64,000 nucleotides of DNA from CAWABB01 sp963780165 (GTDB taxonomy: Bacteria; Bacteroidota; Ignavibacteria; UBA10030; UBA6906): NCBI GenBank assembly GCA_963780165.1, contig CAWABB010000007.1:1-64000 (forward strand), read 5' to 3'. This document shows, in pieces, positions 32,637-42,822 of this stretch. Positions within the stretch are counted from its first letter, which is position 1, and the number at the start of each line of letters is the position of its first letter. The notes below the pieces were generated by a model. It saw only the letters and a list, made by a program, of their open reading frames with translations, searched no databases and was not told the origin of the DNA. A program made the translations under genes and the position numbers.

Positions 32637-33740
32637 ATGGAAGAATCGCCATTGTCCATACCAGGACCAGACCCAACTTCACCTCGGCGCGCTGAGCCGG
32701 GGCAGGTGAGGCGACGGCTGCGGGTTATTTTCTTTGGGGAACCCTCATCTACCTTTAGCCGGCTCCACTATCAAGTGCTGCAACAACACCGACTGGTCAA
32801 GGTTGCGGCGTGGATAGCGAGCCCGACGGGATGGCGAGGAGGTCGGCGCGCAGCGTTCTTGTCGCCCAGCGATGCCATGGAGCGGCTCACGCTAAGACTG
32901 TCACTTGAGTCGCAGACCCTCCGGCACCTGGGGATCCCGCTTGCGGTGATCAACGTGCGGGCACCGAACGTGAGGATCAGCAAGATCCGAAGCGACGACA
33001 CGCTTGCGGATGACATAATGGGACTGCGACCGGATTTGGTTGTGTCTGCTGGGTTTCAACAAATTCTGCCGCCGGCGATCCTAGAAATACCTCAACTTGG
33101 AGCGTTCAACTGTCATCCGTCCCCGTTGCCGCGCTATGCGGGGTCCAACCCCTGGTTCTGGATTCTGAAGGGAGGTGAAGTTGAATCCGCCGTGACGATC
33201 CATAGAATGGTGGGGGAGGTGGACGCCGGCGACATCGTCGCACAGAGGCTCTTTCCGATCGGAGAGCGGACAAACTATCAGGGGTTCTACAATCGCTCGA
33301 GTCTGGAAAGTGCCCTGTTGCTACGAGAGTGCGTCGGGCGGTGGGTCACCGGCACGGCACGCGAGCATCCCCAGGACCTGACGCAACGGACGATCTTTTC
33401 GGCACCTCGTGAGCGGGACTATGAAATAGACTGGACCGAGACGATGATGCACATCGAAGCCCTGGTTCGAGCTGCTGCGCCGGCCCCCTGCGCGTTGATG
33501 AGAGTGCGTGGACAGGGAGTGCGGATTCGCAGGTGTGAACGGGAGCCGAAGATCTTCGGCAAGCCCGGCACGGTGGTGCGGATGTCCCCCAGTGACTTCG
33601 TGGTTGCCTGCGGTGATGGGTCTATTCGGATCGCACGAGGGGCGTTTAGTGCCGCTGAGGCGGGGGGTCCCCGGATGGCACAAGATCTTGGCCTCTCCGT
33701 TGGCGAGCGGATTTCGGCTGAAACAGAGAGTCTTTCCTGA
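32637..33740 (+). CDS. Sugar N-formyltransferase-like protein (Fmt family)
   Basis: 367 residues with the N10-formyl-THF-dependent fold: RVIFFGEPSSTFSRLHYQVL at the N-terminus, the FNCHPSPLPRYAG motif with catalytic Asn158 and His160, and VDAGDI with Asp196, the complete Asn-His-Asp triad. The C-terminal ~130 residues look like an Fmt C-terminal beta domain. Given its place among glycosyltransferases, a UDP- or dTDP-amino-sugar substrate is more likely than methionyl-tRNA. The WecE-like transaminase at 49 kb could supply a 4-amino sugar. Pfam-level assignment is firm; the substrate is inferred. Confidence 0.8.
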   Translation: MEESPLSIPGPDPTSPRRAEPGQVRRRLRVIFFGEPSSTFSRLHYQVLQQHRLVKVAAWIASPTGWRGGRRAAFLSPSDAMERLTLRLSLESQTLRHLGIPLAVINVRAPNVRISKIRSDDTLADDIMGLRPDLVVSAGFQQILPPAILEIPQLGAFNCHPSPLPRYAGSNPWFWILKGGEVESAVTIHRMVGEVDAGDIVAQRLFPIGERTNYQGFYNRSSLESALLLRECVGRWVTGTAREHPQDLTQRTIFSAPRERDYEIDWTETMMHIEALVRAAAPAPCALMRVRGQGVRIRRCEREPKIFGKPGTVVRMSPSDFVVACGDGSIRIARGAFSAAEAGGPRMAQDLGLSVGERISAETESLS

Positions 33741-33789
33741 GACGACGTGTGCCGTCTCAACCTGACATCAATCTCTAAGAAGGGACACA

Positions 33790-34647
33790 GTGGAGGAACA
33801 AAGCTCACGCGGCAGGACCGATCCACCGTTGATACACAGCCACATACAACCTTCCCGGGGGTGGGTCCAGCTGAAGCTTGGTGCACTCTGGGAGTACAGA
33901 GAACTCCTGTATTTCCTCGTCTGGCGGGATGTCAAGGTGCGTTACAAGCAGACCGTCCTCGGTGCTTCATGGGCGGTTCTTCAGCCATTCCTGACGATGA
34001 TCGTGTTCAGTGTCTTCCTCGGAAAGCTTGGCGGCATACCGTCGGAAGGTGTTCCCTATCCTGTCTTCAGCTTTGCCGGACTGGTACCGTGGAGTCTCTT
34101 TGCGTATGGGCTCAATCAGTCTGCGAACAGTCTCGTGGGAAATGCAAACCTTCTGCAGAAGGTATATTTTCCCCGGCTGCTGATCCCTCTCTCAAGCGTG
34201 TTGTCCGGAGTGGTGGACTTCTTGCTCGCCTTTGCGGTGCTCCTGGCCATGATGTTCTATTATGGCATCGTGCCCTCGACAAGCATCATCTTCATACCGT
34301 TCTTCACGCTGCTTGCCGGGATAACATCGCTGGGTGTGGGATTGTGGCTTTCGGCACTGAACGTGGAGTATCGTGACGTGCGCTACGTGATCCCGTTCTT
34401 GACGCAAATCTGGATGTTTGCCACCCCCATCGCGTATCCGAGCAGCCTCCTGCATGAGCCATGGCGGACGCTGTACGCGTTGAACCCGATGGTGGGAGTC
34501 GTGGAGGGATTTCGCTGGGCATTGCTCGGATCGTACACGTCTCCAGGACCGATGACGTTTGTCTCGACGCTGGCCGCGGTGGTCATCCTGGTAGGCGGCG
34601 CATTCTATTTCCGGCGGACTGAACGAACGTTTGCTGATCTTGTATGA
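33790..34647 (+). CDS. ABC polysaccharide exporter permease (Wzm-like)
   Basis: 285 residues, six membrane helices. Family landmarks: WRDVKVRYKQTVLGASWAVL at the N-terminus, QSANSLVGNANLLQKVYFPR, SALNVEYRDVRYVIPF and WMFATPIAYPSS. GTG 33790 follows AAGAAGGGA. Partner of the ATPase at 39.3 kb, from which it is separated by five genes, an unusual distance for this pair. Together they move lipid-linked polysaccharide across the inner membrane. Confidence 0.88.
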   Translation: MEEQSSRGRTDPPLIHSHIQPSRGWVQLKLGALWEYRELLYFLVWRDVKVRYKQTVLGASWAVLQPFLTMIVFSVFLGKLGGIPSEGVPYPVFSFAGLVPWSLFAYGLNQSANSLVGNANLLQKVYFPRLLIPLSSVLSGVVDFLLAFAVLLAMMFYYGIVPSTSIIFIPFFTLLAGITSLGVGLWLSALNVEYRDVRYVIPFLTQIWMFATPIAYPSSLLHEPWRTLYALNPMVGVVEGFRWALLGSYTSPGPMTFVSTLAAVVILVGGAFYFRRTERTFADLV

Positions 34648-34693
34648 TCGGGAAAGGGTTGGCGCTCATGAGCGAAGTGAATAAGCACTCGAC

Positions 34694-35857
34694 ATGACCA
34701 TTGCATTTACCAGTAATCTGGGCGGTGGTCTGGACAGCTACGTTCGTGCAGCAAGCGGATGGCTGGCGGCACGCGGGCACACCGTGCACATCGTCTTCCC
34801 CTGCGAAAGGCCCCGCCAGTTCGCTGACACGATCCCCGGTGTTACCTTCCATTGGTCCCCGATTGGAAACCTTCACTATTGGGCCAATCGAACCGGGATT
34901 GTACGGGCTGGAACGGTTGCAGCGATTCGTAAACACGAAATAGCGCGGGCGATCTCAACCCGCCTCATGAGTGTCCACCGTGACTCCGGCATCGACATCG
35001 TGGAGCTGGCGGAGGGGATCGATTCTCCGGGGATGTTCGAGAAACTGCCGTTCATCTTAAAAATGCACGGGGCGGAATGGACGTTTCGGCGCTACTGCCG
35101 CGATGGCGAGTACTTCCCGATCGAAGCTCGTGATCAACGTCGTATGATACTGGCAGCTCGCCAGACTCATGCCTTGAGCCGGTCGCTCGCGGATTTCATT
35201 GCAGGTGCGTGCGAGGTGCCACGAGATAGGATCCGGGTAGTGCCGTATTCGATTGATTGTGATGCGTACCGGCCTGCCGCTCCTCCCCCGCCCGGTCCGC
35301 CGTACTTCATTCTGTCCATCGGCCGCCTGCAGAAGCGCAAGGGGACTCATACTCTTGTCTCTGCGCTTCAGAAAGTCTGGAAGACGCAACCGGAAACGCA
35401 CCTTCTCCTGTTCGGAGAGGATTCTGACTTTGGAAGGCCGCAAATCGAATCCCTGATCCCGGCATCAGAACACCGCGGTCGTATCCACTGTTTGGGGTTC
35501 ATTCCGCGGAACGAGTTGATTGAGCAATACCGAAAAGCTCACGTCTACGTGACGCCCACGCGTTATGAGACCTTTGGATACACCATTCTCGAAGCCATGG
35601 CATGTGGACGGCCGGTGATCGCATCGGATATCGGCCCGATTTCGGATCTGGTCCGACATGAGGAGACAGGCTGGCTTGTGCCGCGTGATGACGTTGATGT
35701 GCTGGCAGAGACGATCCTCTCGGCGCTGGGTCATGCAGAGCGGCGTGAAGCATATGGACGCGAAGGTCGACAACTCGCCGAACGATTTTCCAGCGACATC
35801 CTCTTACCGCGACAATTGAAACTGTACGAGGAAGCTGCCGCCGTTCGCAATCGCTAA
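34694..35857 (+). CDS. GT4 glycosyltransferase
   Basis: 387 residues with the GT-B fold. The C-terminal donor domain begins ILSIGRLQKRKGTHTLVSAL and has ETFGYTILEAMACGRPVIAS, the E-x7-E motif of retaining GT4 enzymes. Start ATG 34694 is 46 bases after the permease stop. Acceptor and sugar unknown. Confidence 0.85.
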   Translation: MTIAFTSNLGGGLDSYVRAASGWLAARGHTVHIVFPCERPRQFADTIPGVTFHWSPIGNLHYWANRTGIVRAGTVAAIRKHEIARAISTRLMSVHRDSGIDIVELAEGIDSPGMFEKLPFILKMHGAEWTFRRYCRDGEYFPIEARDQRRMILAARQTHALSRSLADFIAGACEVPRDRIRVVPYSIDCDAYRPAAPPPPGPPYFILSIGRLQKRKGTHTLVSALQKVWKTQPETHLLLFGEDSDFGRPQIESLIPASEHRGRIHCLGFIPRNELIEQYRKAHVYVTPTRYETFGYTILEAMACGRPVIASDIGPISDLVRHEETGWLVPRDDVDVLAETILSALGHAERREAYGREGRQLAERFSSDILLPRQLKLYEEAAAVRNR

Positions 35858-35864
35858 TGACAGG

Positions 35865-37079
35865 ATGCCGGTGCATATCGCGCTAGTCAATCAATGGTAC
35901 CCTCCCGAGGGTGGAGGGGGCGGGGTTGCCACGCACAACCATAACTTCGCCGTGGCGTGCGTCCGGCTTGGTCACCGGGTGACGGTGATCTCGCAGCAGT
36001 TTCGGAACAATGTCGCTTCCCGTGATACCGCAGATGGCGTCAGCATCCTTCGCGTGCCGGCGCTCAACCTCTATGGTGGCCACCGATTGCCGGTTGTCGG
36101 GAGACAATACCGGTTCGCCCAGGCAATGGGGTACAGCAGGAAGGTGTGCAGTGTCCTCGAAGCGCTCCATCAGGAAACGCCGGTCGATATCGCTGAATTC
36201 GTGGAGGTCAACGCGGAAGGATTCTTCTGGCGACCCACCATGAGCAAACGCCTTGCCGTTCGATGCCAAACGCCCAACTGGGTGCTTCGACGCTACTATC
36301 TGAAGTCGGAGATGCCGTTTGACACAGGCCTGCTCGGGTGGGCCGAGCGACGCGTCATTCGGCGTGCTCATGTAGTAACGGCACCATCGCTCGATATGGC
36401 ACACGTGATCGCGCATGACTGTGATGTGCCGATCGCATCAATTCATATGATTCCCAATGCCGTTGAGACTGGCCGACACCCCCTTGCCGTCCGGGGAGAT
36501 CTGAACGATGATCTCAACGTGCTCTTTGTGGGTCGACTGGAGCGCGCAAAAGGGGTAGATACCCTTGTTGATGCGATCACGAAGGTCGCGAGCACGGAGT
36601 CGAATGTGCGATTTGTCTTCGTCGGGAAACCCCGGAACAGACCCGGCGGTGGAACATACATCGACTTCATCATGGACAGGCTTGGCGACCTGGTCCGACA
36701 AGGACGGGTCATCGTCAAAGGCTACCTCCCCGATGACGAGTTGGCGCAGGCCTATGCGCAGGCCGATATAGCCGTCGTTCCGTCGTTGCTGTATGAGAGT
36801 TTCTCATATACCTGTGCTGAAGCCATGGCGTTCGGAGTGCCAGTTGTCGGCAGCAGGATCGGGGGAATACCGGAGACGCTCGACCACGGCAGATGTGGAA
36901 TCCTGGTTTCACCTGGTAGTGTCGAAGAGCTTGCTGACGGTATTCTTGCGTTAGTGCGCGACAAAGGGCTTCGTTCAACGATGGGGAATGCGGCTCGATC
37001 ATTCGCGGTCGGTCGCTTTTCGTCTGAGAGGGTGGCGGGACAGATCCTCAACCTCTATGAGAGCATCGTCTCAGGATGA
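35865..37079 (+). CDS. GT4 glycosyltransferase
   Basis: 404 residues. N-terminal glycine-rich loop PPEGGGGGVATHNHNFA binds the acceptor/phosphate side. The C-terminal domain has VLFVGRLERAKGVDTLVDAI and ESFSYTCAEAMAFGVPVVGS (E-x7-E). Starts seven bases after the previous stop, so it is co-transcribed with it. Confidence 0.86.
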   Translation: MPVHIALVNQWYPPEGGGGGVATHNHNFAVACVRLGHRVTVISQQFRNNVASRDTADGVSILRVPALNLYGGHRLPVVGRQYRFAQAMGYSRKVCSVLEALHQETPVDIAEFVEVNAEGFFWRPTMSKRLAVRCQTPNWVLRRYYLKSEMPFDTGLLGWAERRVIRRAHVVTAPSLDMAHVIAHDCDVPIASIHMIPNAVETGRHPLAVRGDLNDDLNVLFVGRLERAKGVDTLVDAITKVASTESNVRFVFVGKPRNRPGGGTYIDFIMDRLGDLVRQGRVIVKGYLPDDELAQAYAQADIAVVPSLLYESFSYTCAEAMAFGVPVVGSRIGGIPETLDHGRCGILVSPGSVEELADGILALVRDKGLRSTMGNAARSFAVGRFSSERVAGQILNLYESIVSG

Positions 37080-37158
37080 ACTCCCCCTATCGCCATGTGG
37101 TGTTGTGCTCCAAGTGTCATATGCGACCTCGTAATGAATCCGCCCGGGAGAACGTCCT

Positions 37159-38154
37159 GTGTCTGTGAAGGATGATTGCAGGATCTGTTGTACATCGACA
37201 TCGGGCACCCGCTGGCAGGCGAGGGAGATGATGTTCGGCCTTCGAGACACATTTGAGTACTTTGAGTGTCATCGATGTGGATGTGTTCAGATCTCGGAAA
37301 TGCCAGCGACTCTCGAGAAGTACTATCCACCGGAGTACTACTCATTCTGGCGCCCCCGGGTAGAGAAGCCGAATCCCATAAAGATGCTGGCGAAGATGTA
37401 TCGCCTGCGTCACTTTCTGAATGACAGGAATCTTGTCGGTCTCGTGGCGACAAGACTCAAGGGTCCCGTCCCGCTCCCGGGCTGGCTCAAGAACGTCAAT
37501 GTCACCCCGAAATCCCGAATTCTCGACGTCGGTTGCGGATATGGGAACCTGCTAAACAGGCTCCGTGCGGAGGGCTTCTCAAGCTTGCTGGGCATCGACC
37601 CGTATCTGCCCGGAGACGAAATCTACGACAATGGTGTAAGGGTTCTGAAAAGACGATTGGAAGAGATGAACGGGGAGTTCGATCTGATCATGCTTCATCA
37701 TTCGTTCGAGCATATGCCGGATCCGCTTCATGCTCTCGTCACGTTGAGTGGCCTGCTTGCTCGTGACGGAGTGATGCTCATCAGAATTCCGGTCGCTTCT
37801 TCCTATGCATGGAGGAGGTACAGAACGAACTGGGTTCAGCTTGATGCCCCGCGTCATCTGTATCTCCATACTGTCGAAAGCATGAAGATCCTCGCCAACG
37901 CGGCTGGCCTCGAACCTGCGGGCATTGAATATGATTCGAACGCATTTCAATTCTGGGGAAGTGAACAGTATGAGAGGGACATACCACTGAATGATCCCCT
38001 GTCGCTGTCAAGCAACGCTCAATCGCCGATCTTCAGCCCGGAACGACTCGCTGAGTTCGCCCGGGGGGCCACGGACCTGAACAGCAAAGGGGAAGGCGAT
38101 CAAGCTTGTTTCTACATACGGAAGCAACTCCACTCCCGGCCCGCAGTACTGTGA
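37159..38154 (+). CDS. Class I SAM methyltransferase with Cys-rich N-terminus
   Basis: 331 residues. A putative zinc-binding N-terminal motif (CRICC at residues 8-12, then CHRCGC around 40) precedes ILDVGCGYGNLLNRLR, motif I for SAM binding, and FDLIMLHHSFEHMPDP, motif post-II. This domain order is common in methyltransferases that act on nucleotide- or lipid-linked sugars in exopolysaccharide clusters. GTG 37159 follows GGGAG. O-methylation of a sugar or of the chain end is the likely role; the latter would fit a Wzt with a C-terminal carbohydrate-binding domain, but this is inference. Confidence 0.82.
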   Translation: MSVKDDCRICCTSTSGTRWQAREMMFGLRDTFEYFECHRCGCVQISEMPATLEKYYPPEYYSFWRPRVEKPNPIKMLAKMYRLRHFLNDRNLVGLVATRLKGPVPLPGWLKNVNVTPKSRILDVGCGYGNLLNRLRAEGFSSLLGIDPYLPGDEIYDNGVRVLKRRLEEMNGEFDLIMLHHSFEHMPDPLHALVTLSGLLARDGVMLIRIPVASSYAWRRYRTNWVQLDAPRHLYLHTVESMKILANAAGLEPAGIEYDSNAFQFWGSEQYERDIPLNDPLSLSSNAQSPIFSPERLAEFARGATDLNSKGEGDQACFYIRKQLHSRPAVL

Positions 38155-38172
38155 TCGAAAGGACGCATTGAG

Positions 38173-39177
38173 TTGGCACCATCTCGAATCCGGGCAGTCG
38201 TGCTCGGGTATGGCTCGCGGATGGATGTCTCCGCTGCGCTCTCATCATTGTCCTCCTCAACGATTCCTGCAGACTTGGTGCTGGTGCAAAACGGACTACC
38301 GGATAGGGATATTGATGAGCTCGAGACAAGACACCCCGGAATACAAACGATAAGAAACCGGGGCAATATTGGCGTATCGGCAGGGCGGAACCAGGCGATT
38401 CAGGCGTCGCTTGCTGCCGGGGCGACCCACCTGTTCTTCCTGGACCGTGACGCCCGGGTTTCGCCAGATGCAATTCGTGTTCTCATGGAGGCTCTCGCGG
38501 ACATTCCCGACGCGGGAATGCTCTCCTGCATGATCTATACCGAGGAGGGGAAGTCAACCGTCCATTCCGCAGGGGCGTCGTTTGATCCCTCAGAGATTTC
38601 GGAAGATCATTTTCGTTTCGTTCCATCAGACCCGATACTCAATGTGCCGATCGTGTCGACGACTGCTACCCTCGTGACCAGAGAGTATGTCGAACGCGTG
38701 GGCCCGTTCGATGAACGCTACTTCGCCTACTTCGAGGATTTCGACTGGGCGGAACGGGGTACCAGGCTGGGATATCGACATTACATTGTTTCGAACGCGG
38801 TGGCATATCACGATGAGGAGAGATCTCGCTATCATCCGCTTATTGTCTTCTATATGACACGCAACCGATTTCTCTTTGCCCGAGTACACGGGTATGTCAG
38901 CAGTTCACATGACTGGAAAGTCATTCGTCGTGCCCGGCGAGAGGCGGCATATCATCTCAGGTCATTGTTTGGACTGCGTCCGCTCGCAGCGACCTGTCTG
39001 GTCGCATTTGTCTTCGGCTGTGGGGCGTTTCTCTTAGACAGATTCGGCAGAGCACCCGGCTGGATGACGAAGCCGGCCGAACAATTCAGGGAGGAGCGTC
39101 TTCGCATTTGGTTCTTAGACAGTTCATTCTTCGCATTGCTCCGAGGTCTTCGTCGGCAACTGTCGGGTCATGACTAG
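38173..39177 (+). CDS. GT2 glycosyltransferase, rhamnosyltransferase-like
   Basis: 334 residues. IRAVVLGYGSRMDVSAALSS opens the GT-A fold; NRGNIGVSAGRNQAI is the family loop and FFLDRDARV the DxD equivalent. FDERYFAYFEDFDWAERGTRL has the catalytic ED. A possible membrane-associated helix lies near the C-terminus (PLAATCLVAFVFGCGAFLL). Start is TTG 38173, eleven bases after AAAGGA; no ATG is available before the conserved strand. Confidence 0.85.
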   Translation: MAPSRIRAVVLGYGSRMDVSAALSSLSSSTIPADLVLVQNGLPDRDIDELETRHPGIQTIRNRGNIGVSAGRNQAIQASLAAGATHLFFLDRDARVSPDAIRVLMEALADIPDAGMLSCMIYTEEGKSTVHSAGASFDPSEISEDHFRFVPSDPILNVPIVSTTATLVTREYVERVGPFDERYFAYFEDFDWAERGTRLGYRHYIVSNAVAYHDEERSRYHPLIVFYMTRNRFLFARVHGYVSSSHDWKVIRRARREAAYHLRSLFGLRPLAATCLVAFVFGCGAFLLDRFGRAPGWMTKPAEQFREERLRIWFLDSSFFALLRGLRRQLSGHD

Positions 39178-39271
39178 GTCATTACTTCATGTCACCATGT
39201 CCGGGTGTTCCATAAGCCGAGTCAAATCCCTCTTTCAGCGCACTCGGCTGATGAGTAGAAAGTCCTAACGA

Positions 39272-40519
39272 ATGAGCGAACTAGCCATACGAGTTGAAGG
39301 CCTGGGAAAGCAGTTCCGTATTGGAACGAAAACCCAGAAGTACAAGACCTTCAGGGAAAGTTTGATGGATGTCACGTTGGCCCCTCTTCGAACCGTTGGA
39401 TCCAGAATCCGGGGTGAGAGGCGGTCCCCGCGACACGAACTCTTCTGGTCATTGAGGGATGTAAGCTTCGAAGTGAGACGCGGAGAAGTCCTGGGGATCA
39501 TCGGGCGGAATGGAGCAGGGAAGACTACGCTACTGAAAGTGCTTTCGCAAATAACGGAACCCACCTGTGGCAGTGCGGATGTGTACGGTCGCGTCGGCTC
39601 TCTTCTTGAGGTAGGGACAGGTTTTCATCCGGAGTTGACGGGGAGGGAAAACATCTATCTCAACGGGGCCATCCTCGGAATGAAAAGAGCCGAGATCAGC
39701 CGGAAGTTCGACGAAATTGTCGACTTTTCGGAAGTGGAGAAATTCATCGACACCCCCGTCAAGCGGTATTCCAGCGGAATGTACCTGCGGCTTGCTTTTG
39801 CGGTGGCGTCGCACCTTGATCCCGAGATTCTCCTGGTCGATGAAGTCCTCGCTGTCGGCGATGCGGCGTTTCAGAAGAAATGCCTTGGGAAGATGAAGAA
39901 TGTCGCACATGAAGGACGCACGGTCCTCTTTGTGAGTCATAACATCGGTGTGGTGGCCGGGCTCTGCCAATCGGGGCTCTATCTCTCACAGGGGAATGTG
40001 ATTCTCAAGGGGGCGGTGGAGGACTGCATCTCGAAGTACATGCATAGTCTCGGGAATCTCGATGCCTACAATATGGAGGATAGGCCCGGGTACAGGGCCT
40101 TCATCAAATCTGCACGGATCATAGGCTCAAAAAGCATAGCGGCAGGCGAATTTCTCGAAGCTGAGGTGACGGTGTTCAGTCGAGACAGCTTCGCGTTCAG
40201 CCTCGACTGGCGGATAAAGACCGAGATGTCGACCCCGGTTGCGTACGGCGTCCCGGTGATTCAGATGAATCAGGTGGAAACGCTTACCCCCGGGCTCAAC
40301 CGCTACCTGGTAAGGATCAATTCCTTGTCGCTTGCGGAAGGCGCCTACACGTTGAGTTTTGATGTCAACATACCATGGATTGAATACATCGAGAGGGTGG
40401 AGGATTGCCTTGAATTTCAGGTGGAGAGATCCCTGGCCTCAAATCAGTCTCACCCCATCAAGGCCTCCTGGAATAACGGGGCGGTTCTCTTCCCGTTCAC
40501 CTGGCAGAGACAAGGCTGA
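39272..40519 (+). CDS. ABC polysaccharide exporter ATPase with carbohydrate-binding C-terminus (Wzt-like)
   Basis: 415 residues. Walker A GRNGAGKTT (78-86), signature YSSGMYLRLAFAVA, Walker B ILLVDEVLAVGD, H-loop VSHN. After residue ~250 a beta-sandwich of ~150 residues follows (ASSIAAGEFLEAEVTVFSRD-like strands to the C-terminus), as in Wzt proteins that recognise a chain-terminating modification before export. Encoded apart from its permease (33.8 kb), with two GT4 genes, a methyltransferase and a GT2 gene between. Confidence 0.88.
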   Translation: MSELAIRVEGLGKQFRIGTKTQKYKTFRESLMDVTLAPLRTVGSRIRGERRSPRHELFWSLRDVSFEVRRGEVLGIIGRNGAGKTTLLKVLSQITEPTCGSADVYGRVGSLLEVGTGFHPELTGRENIYLNGAILGMKRAEISRKFDEIVDFSEVEKFIDTPVKRYSSGMYLRLAFAVASHLDPEILLVDEVLAVGDAAFQKKCLGKMKNVAHEGRTVLFVSHNIGVVAGLCQSGLYLSQGNVILKGAVEDCISKYMHSLGNLDAYNMEDRPGYRAFIKSARIIGSKSIAAGEFLEAEVTVFSRDSFAFSLDWRIKTEMSTPVAYGVPVIQMNQVETLTPGLNRYLVRINSLSLAEGAYTLSFDVNIPWIEYIERVEDCLEFQVERSLASNQSHPIKASWNNGAVLFPFTWQRQG

Positions 40520-40522
40520 CCT

Positions 40523-41698
40523 ATGCCTCCAGTGATGGGCGCAAAGGGTCAGATGAGGATTCTCCTTGTCGCCTCGGGATATCCTCCTAACATCGGAGGA
40601 CTTCAGACCACGGTGGAACAGATCGCCATCAGGCTGCAAGAAGCAGGACACACAGTTCTCGTTGTGACCAATCGATTTCCTCGCTCGCTGCCAAGGCGAG
40701 AGAACCTGAACGGAGTCGCCGTTGTGCGAATGCTCTTCCTCTTCCCGAGGCTCCAGCACTTACGGAATGCGAGGCCTGATCTCTTCTTCGGAGGAATAGT
40801 ATTCTTCCCGATCACTCTGGTTCGGCTCTTTCTCCTGGTGCGCCGGTACAAACCTGATGTGGTGAACATTCATTACCTCGGCAGTCCCAGCTTGTTCGTG
40901 CTCGCGCTTCACTCCATGCAGCATTGTTCTCTGGTGGTTTCCATCCATGGGGGCGATGTTGATGGGGAAACGCTCAAGAACCGGTTCAATCGGTGGGTGT
41001 TCTGCGCCATGATACGAAGGGCTGCCGTGGTGACGTCATGTTCGGATTTTCTTGCCCAACAGGCAGGCTTGATCGCCCCGGCACTCAAGACAAAGTGCGT
41101 GGTCATCCGTAACGGCGTGAACATCGAATTGTTCTCGACCGCTGCTGCCCACAAGCAGGACCGGCCATATGTGTTTTGCGTGGGGCAGTTAGAAACTCAT
41201 AAGGGGTTCGATCTGGCGATCTCGGCATTCGGTCAGCTTCAGCACGACTTTCCCGACGTGGAGCTACTTATCGGGGGCACCGGAAGCCAGGCGACGGCGC
41301 TGGCGTCCGAATCATTGAAACTTGGTCTGGGGTCAAGAGTGAAGTTGTTGGGGAAGCTCGATCAGGCACGAATTGCATCATTGATGCGGGGGAGCAAAGC
41401 GGTCATTATCCCGTCACATCATGAATCCCTGGGGATTGTCGCTCTGGAAGCTCGTTCCGCGATGGCGACGATCATCGCGAGCAGGGTGGGCGGATTACTG
41501 GAAGCTCTGGACGGATACCCCGTCATGTGGGTAGAACCACACAGTGTCGTCGAGTTGCGGCGGGCTATCGTGAGTCTCCTGTCAGGGTGCAGCACAGACC
41601 CTCCCTCCAGTGCGCAACAATCTGTCCGACGTACCCCGGTCCTCTCCTGGGCTCAGACCGCTGAAATGTATCTCAAGATATACAAAGCGCTGAAGTGA
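40523..41698 (+). CDS. GT4 glycosyltransferase
   Basis: 391 residues. RILLVASGYPPNIGGLQTTV is the N-terminal Gly-rich loop; FCVGQLETHKGFDLAISAFG begins the donor domain; ESLGIVALEARSAMATIIAS is the E-x7-E motif. ATG 40523 lies four bases after the Wzt-like stop; ATG 40553 is an alternative because the conserved strand begins there (MRILLVASG). Confidence 0.85.
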   Translation: MPPVMGAKGQMRILLVASGYPPNIGGLQTTVEQIAIRLQEAGHTVLVVTNRFPRSLPRRENLNGVAVVRMLFLFPRLQHLRNARPDLFFGGIVFFPITLVRLFLLVRRYKPDVVNIHYLGSPSLFVLALHSMQHCSLVVSIHGGDVDGETLKNRFNRWVFCAMIRRAAVVTSCSDFLAQQAGLIAPALKTKCVVIRNGVNIELFSTAAAHKQDRPYVFCVGQLETHKGFDLAISAFGQLQHDFPDVELLIGGTGSQATALASESLKLGLGSRVKLLGKLDQARIASLMRGSKAVIIPSHHESLGIVALEARSAMATIIASRVGGLLEALDGYPVMWVEPHSVVELRRAIVSLLSGCSTDPPSSAQQSVRRTPVLSWAQTAEMYLKIYKALK

Positions 41699-42822
41699 GA
41701 ATCGCCATTATACATCCTTTTCTGTTCCGGTTCGCCCGGGGGATCGAGCGCTATGTTGCCAGCCTCTCGACGGAGCTTGCCAGGAACGGTGTCGGAGTTG
41801 ACATCCTTACCTGGGCATGGCGCAATGAGATACGTTGGAAGGAGCTCAGTGGGGATGTCCGCATCAGGAAGATGCCATACGTGCGCTATTGTGCGGCGAC
41901 GTTCGCGGCAGTGTTCTATGTTCTCCAGCTTTCGTTTCGACGCTATGATGTGGTCGTCGTATTCTTCCCCGACTATGGTGAGACGGTTGCCTTGCGACTC
42001 ACCCGCCTGATGAGGCATCAACCGTATTGTATTGTGTTCCACTATCCACTCGAAGCGGCACCACATCGATATCATCAATTCGCACGGTACAACTTCGCCC
42101 ACAACGCCGATTCTCTCATCGCCGTGAGCGACTATGTGGCTGCTGACGTGAAACAAGAGTTCGGTCGGGATAGCGTCGTTATCCCCAACGGTGTTGATGT
42201 CTCGTCCTTCAAGTGTGACGAGGGCATGCGCAGGTCTGCTCGACAAAGACTTGGCCTCGCGGAGGATGCGCCCCTTCTGATTACTCTCGCCGCGCTGGAG
42301 GAACGCAAAGGCATTCAATGGCTGGTTCAATCGTTACCATTGCTCCTGCAGGAATTCCCCGACCTCACTTACCTCGTCCTTGGTGAGGGGGCCTATCGCA
42401 ATGCGCTCGAAGCCCAGATTGATCGCCTCTCACTCGGTGATCACGTCAGGCTGCTCGGGAGCCGTGTTGACGTCGTCGACTTTCTCGCAGCAGCGGATAT
42501 CGGCTGTTTGCTCTCCAGAGGGGAAGCGATGGGGCTGTCGTTGCTTGAATGTATGGCGATGCGGCTTCCAGTTGTCACGTCGCGGAATCCCCCATTTACT
42601 GAGTTCGTGCGTCCTGAATGGGGAAGGCTTGTGGACGTGAATGACTCACAGTCGGTCGCGCGTACCATTGGTGGTCTCCTCCACGATGCAGAACTGCGCC
42701 GCAAGATGGGGGAATCAGCACGGGAGGAAGCGACTGGCAAGTACTCGTGGGCGAAAACTGCTGAGTGCTATCTTTCCATCTTTAAGCCGTCGCAGGGTCA
42801 TCCTCCAGGGCCCGATCGATGA
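41695..42822 (+). CDS. GT4 glycosyltransferase
   Basis: 375 residues. GTG 41695 overlaps the upstream TGA (GTGA). RIAIIHPFLFRFARGIERYV is the acceptor-side N-terminus; ITLAALEERKGIQWLVQSL starts the donor domain; EAMGLSLLECMAMRLPVVTS is the E-x7-E motif. Part of a run of coupled genes (40.5-43.6 kb). Confidence 0.86.
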   Translation: MRIAIIHPFLFRFARGIERYVASLSTELARNGVGVDILTWAWRNEIRWKELSGDVRIRKMPYVRYCAATFAAVFYVLQLSFRRYDVVVVFFPDYGETVALRLTRLMRHQPYCIVFHYPLEAAPHRYHQFARYNFAHNADSLIAVSDYVAADVKQEFGRDSVVIPNGVDVSSFKCDEGMRRSARQRLGLAEDAPLLITLAALEERKGIQWLVQSLPLLLQEFPDLTYLVLGEGAYRNALEAQIDRLSLGDHVRLLGSRVDVVDFLAAADIGCLLSRGEAMGLSLLECMAMRLPVVTSRNPPFTEFVRPEWGRLVDVNDSQSVARTIGGLLHDAELRRKMGESAREEATGKYSWAKTAECYLSIFKPSQGHPPGPDR